Source: Synaphobranchus kaupii (lineage: Eukaryota; Chordata; Actinopteri; Anguilliformes; Synaphobranchidae). Taken from it: DNA of 64,000 nt. Each line of letters starts with the position of its first letter. Positions within the stretch are counted from its first letter, which is position 1. Positions 63,250 to 64,000 of the stretch are shown here, piece after piece. A program made the position numbers and the translations under genes. The notes under the pieces are model-generated. The model was given only the letters and a program-made list of their open reading frames with translations, was not told the DNA's origin and ran no database searches. The stretch is from contig CM056380.1 in the NCBI GenBank assembly GCA_029718625.1, forward strand, positions 48,635,218 to 48,699,217, given 5' to 3'.

Positions 63250-64000
63250 CTGAGAGCGAGAGAGGCGGGAAGCCGTCAATCAAAAGACATTAAAGCCACG
63301 CCCACGTATACAAAACCAACAATATCTGCCTGCTTAGAGCACTTCTGCACTTCAGTGTCACCTTAACGGTTTTCCACGACTACCTCACGTTACTGTAGGT
63401 GGTCCAATAAACTACGAGCTGGGAGATGAAATAACAGGTGCTGCACAGTTTTAAAATGAGTCCAACATAAAGATGGCCAAGGGGAGGCGGTTAAAACCGA
63501 AAGGAGACTCAAACTCTGTCTTTGAGTCTTTTAGTCCCTACAATTAAGCCTGAGCCCTCTCTCTATCCTGGCAGAGGAAAAGGACACCTGCCAATCACCC
63601 AGGAGGCTCCGCGGAACAATTTCCCCTTTATTGCCAGGGCCCCACTGGGCGGAGTCACGGTAGAGCGGGTGGGGAGAGGGAGACCAGCGCTGAGAGAACT
63701 TCTCACACCTCACAGGTAGCAGGATGAAACACTGCTGGGGTCACGTACCCCTCACTGGACTCGATGCCAAAGGCAGGTCATGGGTTCAGGTCCCCACAAG
63801 CAGCTCGCTTTCTCTACGTTCACTCAGTAAATGAACAGCACGATTGAACGAGGCAATACGGAACAGCGCGCTTCATGTACGCTCAATAGCCCATGAAACG
63901 GATGACAATAGCGCCGTTTGCCATTAAAATGCTGAGAGGTCGTAGGTTTGAATCCCTATCAATGAACGAGAGCGTGAAAACACGTCACCACACGACTGAT
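63250..64000. other. smoc2 upstream intron with tRNA-like SINE debris
   Basis: No further smoc2 exon was found. Two tRNA B-box-like segments occur, GTCATGGGTTCAGGTCCC near 63778 and GTCGTAGGTTTGAATCCC near 63939, each consistent with old SINE fragments rather than functional tRNA genes. Confidence 0.5.

Noticed and set aside
63760..63960. Possible tRNA genes
   Set aside because: Only B-box-like segments are present. No cloverleaf with a matching acceptor stem could be traced, so SINE debris is more likely; likewise 49040-49130.

Overview
The window is nuclear DNA from a ray-finned fish, most likely a teleost. Two vertebrate developmental genes with canonical GT-AG introns lie about 47 kb apart. 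The space between them is filled with fish-type interspersed repeats (tRNA-derived SINEs with a V-SINE-like tail, Tc1-type elements, an L2-type LINE, a solo LTR) and many long microsatellites and minisatellites. Nothing bacterial, phage or organellar is seen. The species cannot be named from the sequence alone.

Left end (1-7269): no gene recognised. It holds SINE debris with a 40-bp perfect palindrome, a G-rich tract, a long GT/GA/GT microsatellite and the 3' UTR of the first gene. Region 7270-14089 (minus strand) is dact2 (Dapper/Frodo family, Dishevelled-binding antagonist). All four coding exons can be delimited and give a protein of about 851 residues, provided one extra base in a six-base homopolymer at 7724-7729 is ignored. 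Its second intron is almost entirely a 78-bp minisatellite with a seven-unit higher-order duplication.

Middle (14.3-61.0 kb): a gene desert. It carries a deleted Tc1-like element, CTCF-like motifs around 20-21 kb next to one candidate orphan exon, a dead L2-like LINE, a (TTC)67 tract, 60-, 35- and 34-bp tandem arrays, a solo LTR with an intact 5-bp target duplication, a 1.96-kb element with GGGCCCTATCTT ends and a Tc1-type MITE. Long-range control elements for dact2 or smoc2 would be expected here, but they cannot be recognised without a comparison genome.

Right end (61096-63249, minus strand): the last four coding exons of smoc2 (SPARC-related modular calcium-binding protein 2), covering the EF-hand calcium-binding domain and the basic C-terminal tail. 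The last intron holds a 31-bp minisatellite. The gene continues upstream beyond the window.

DACT2 and SMOC2 are also neighbours in mammals (human 6q27), so the locus is a conserved syntenic block. Here both genes are on the same strand, whereas I recall the human pair as head to head. Both encode modulators of developmental signalling: dact2 acts inside the cell on Wnt and Nodal/TGF-beta signalling, and smoc2 acts in the extracellular matrix. I found no convincing new molecular system. The most noteworthy items are the higher-order minisatellite, the frameshift in dact2, the relative gene orientation, the candidate exon with CTCF-like sites, and the long (TTC)n tract.
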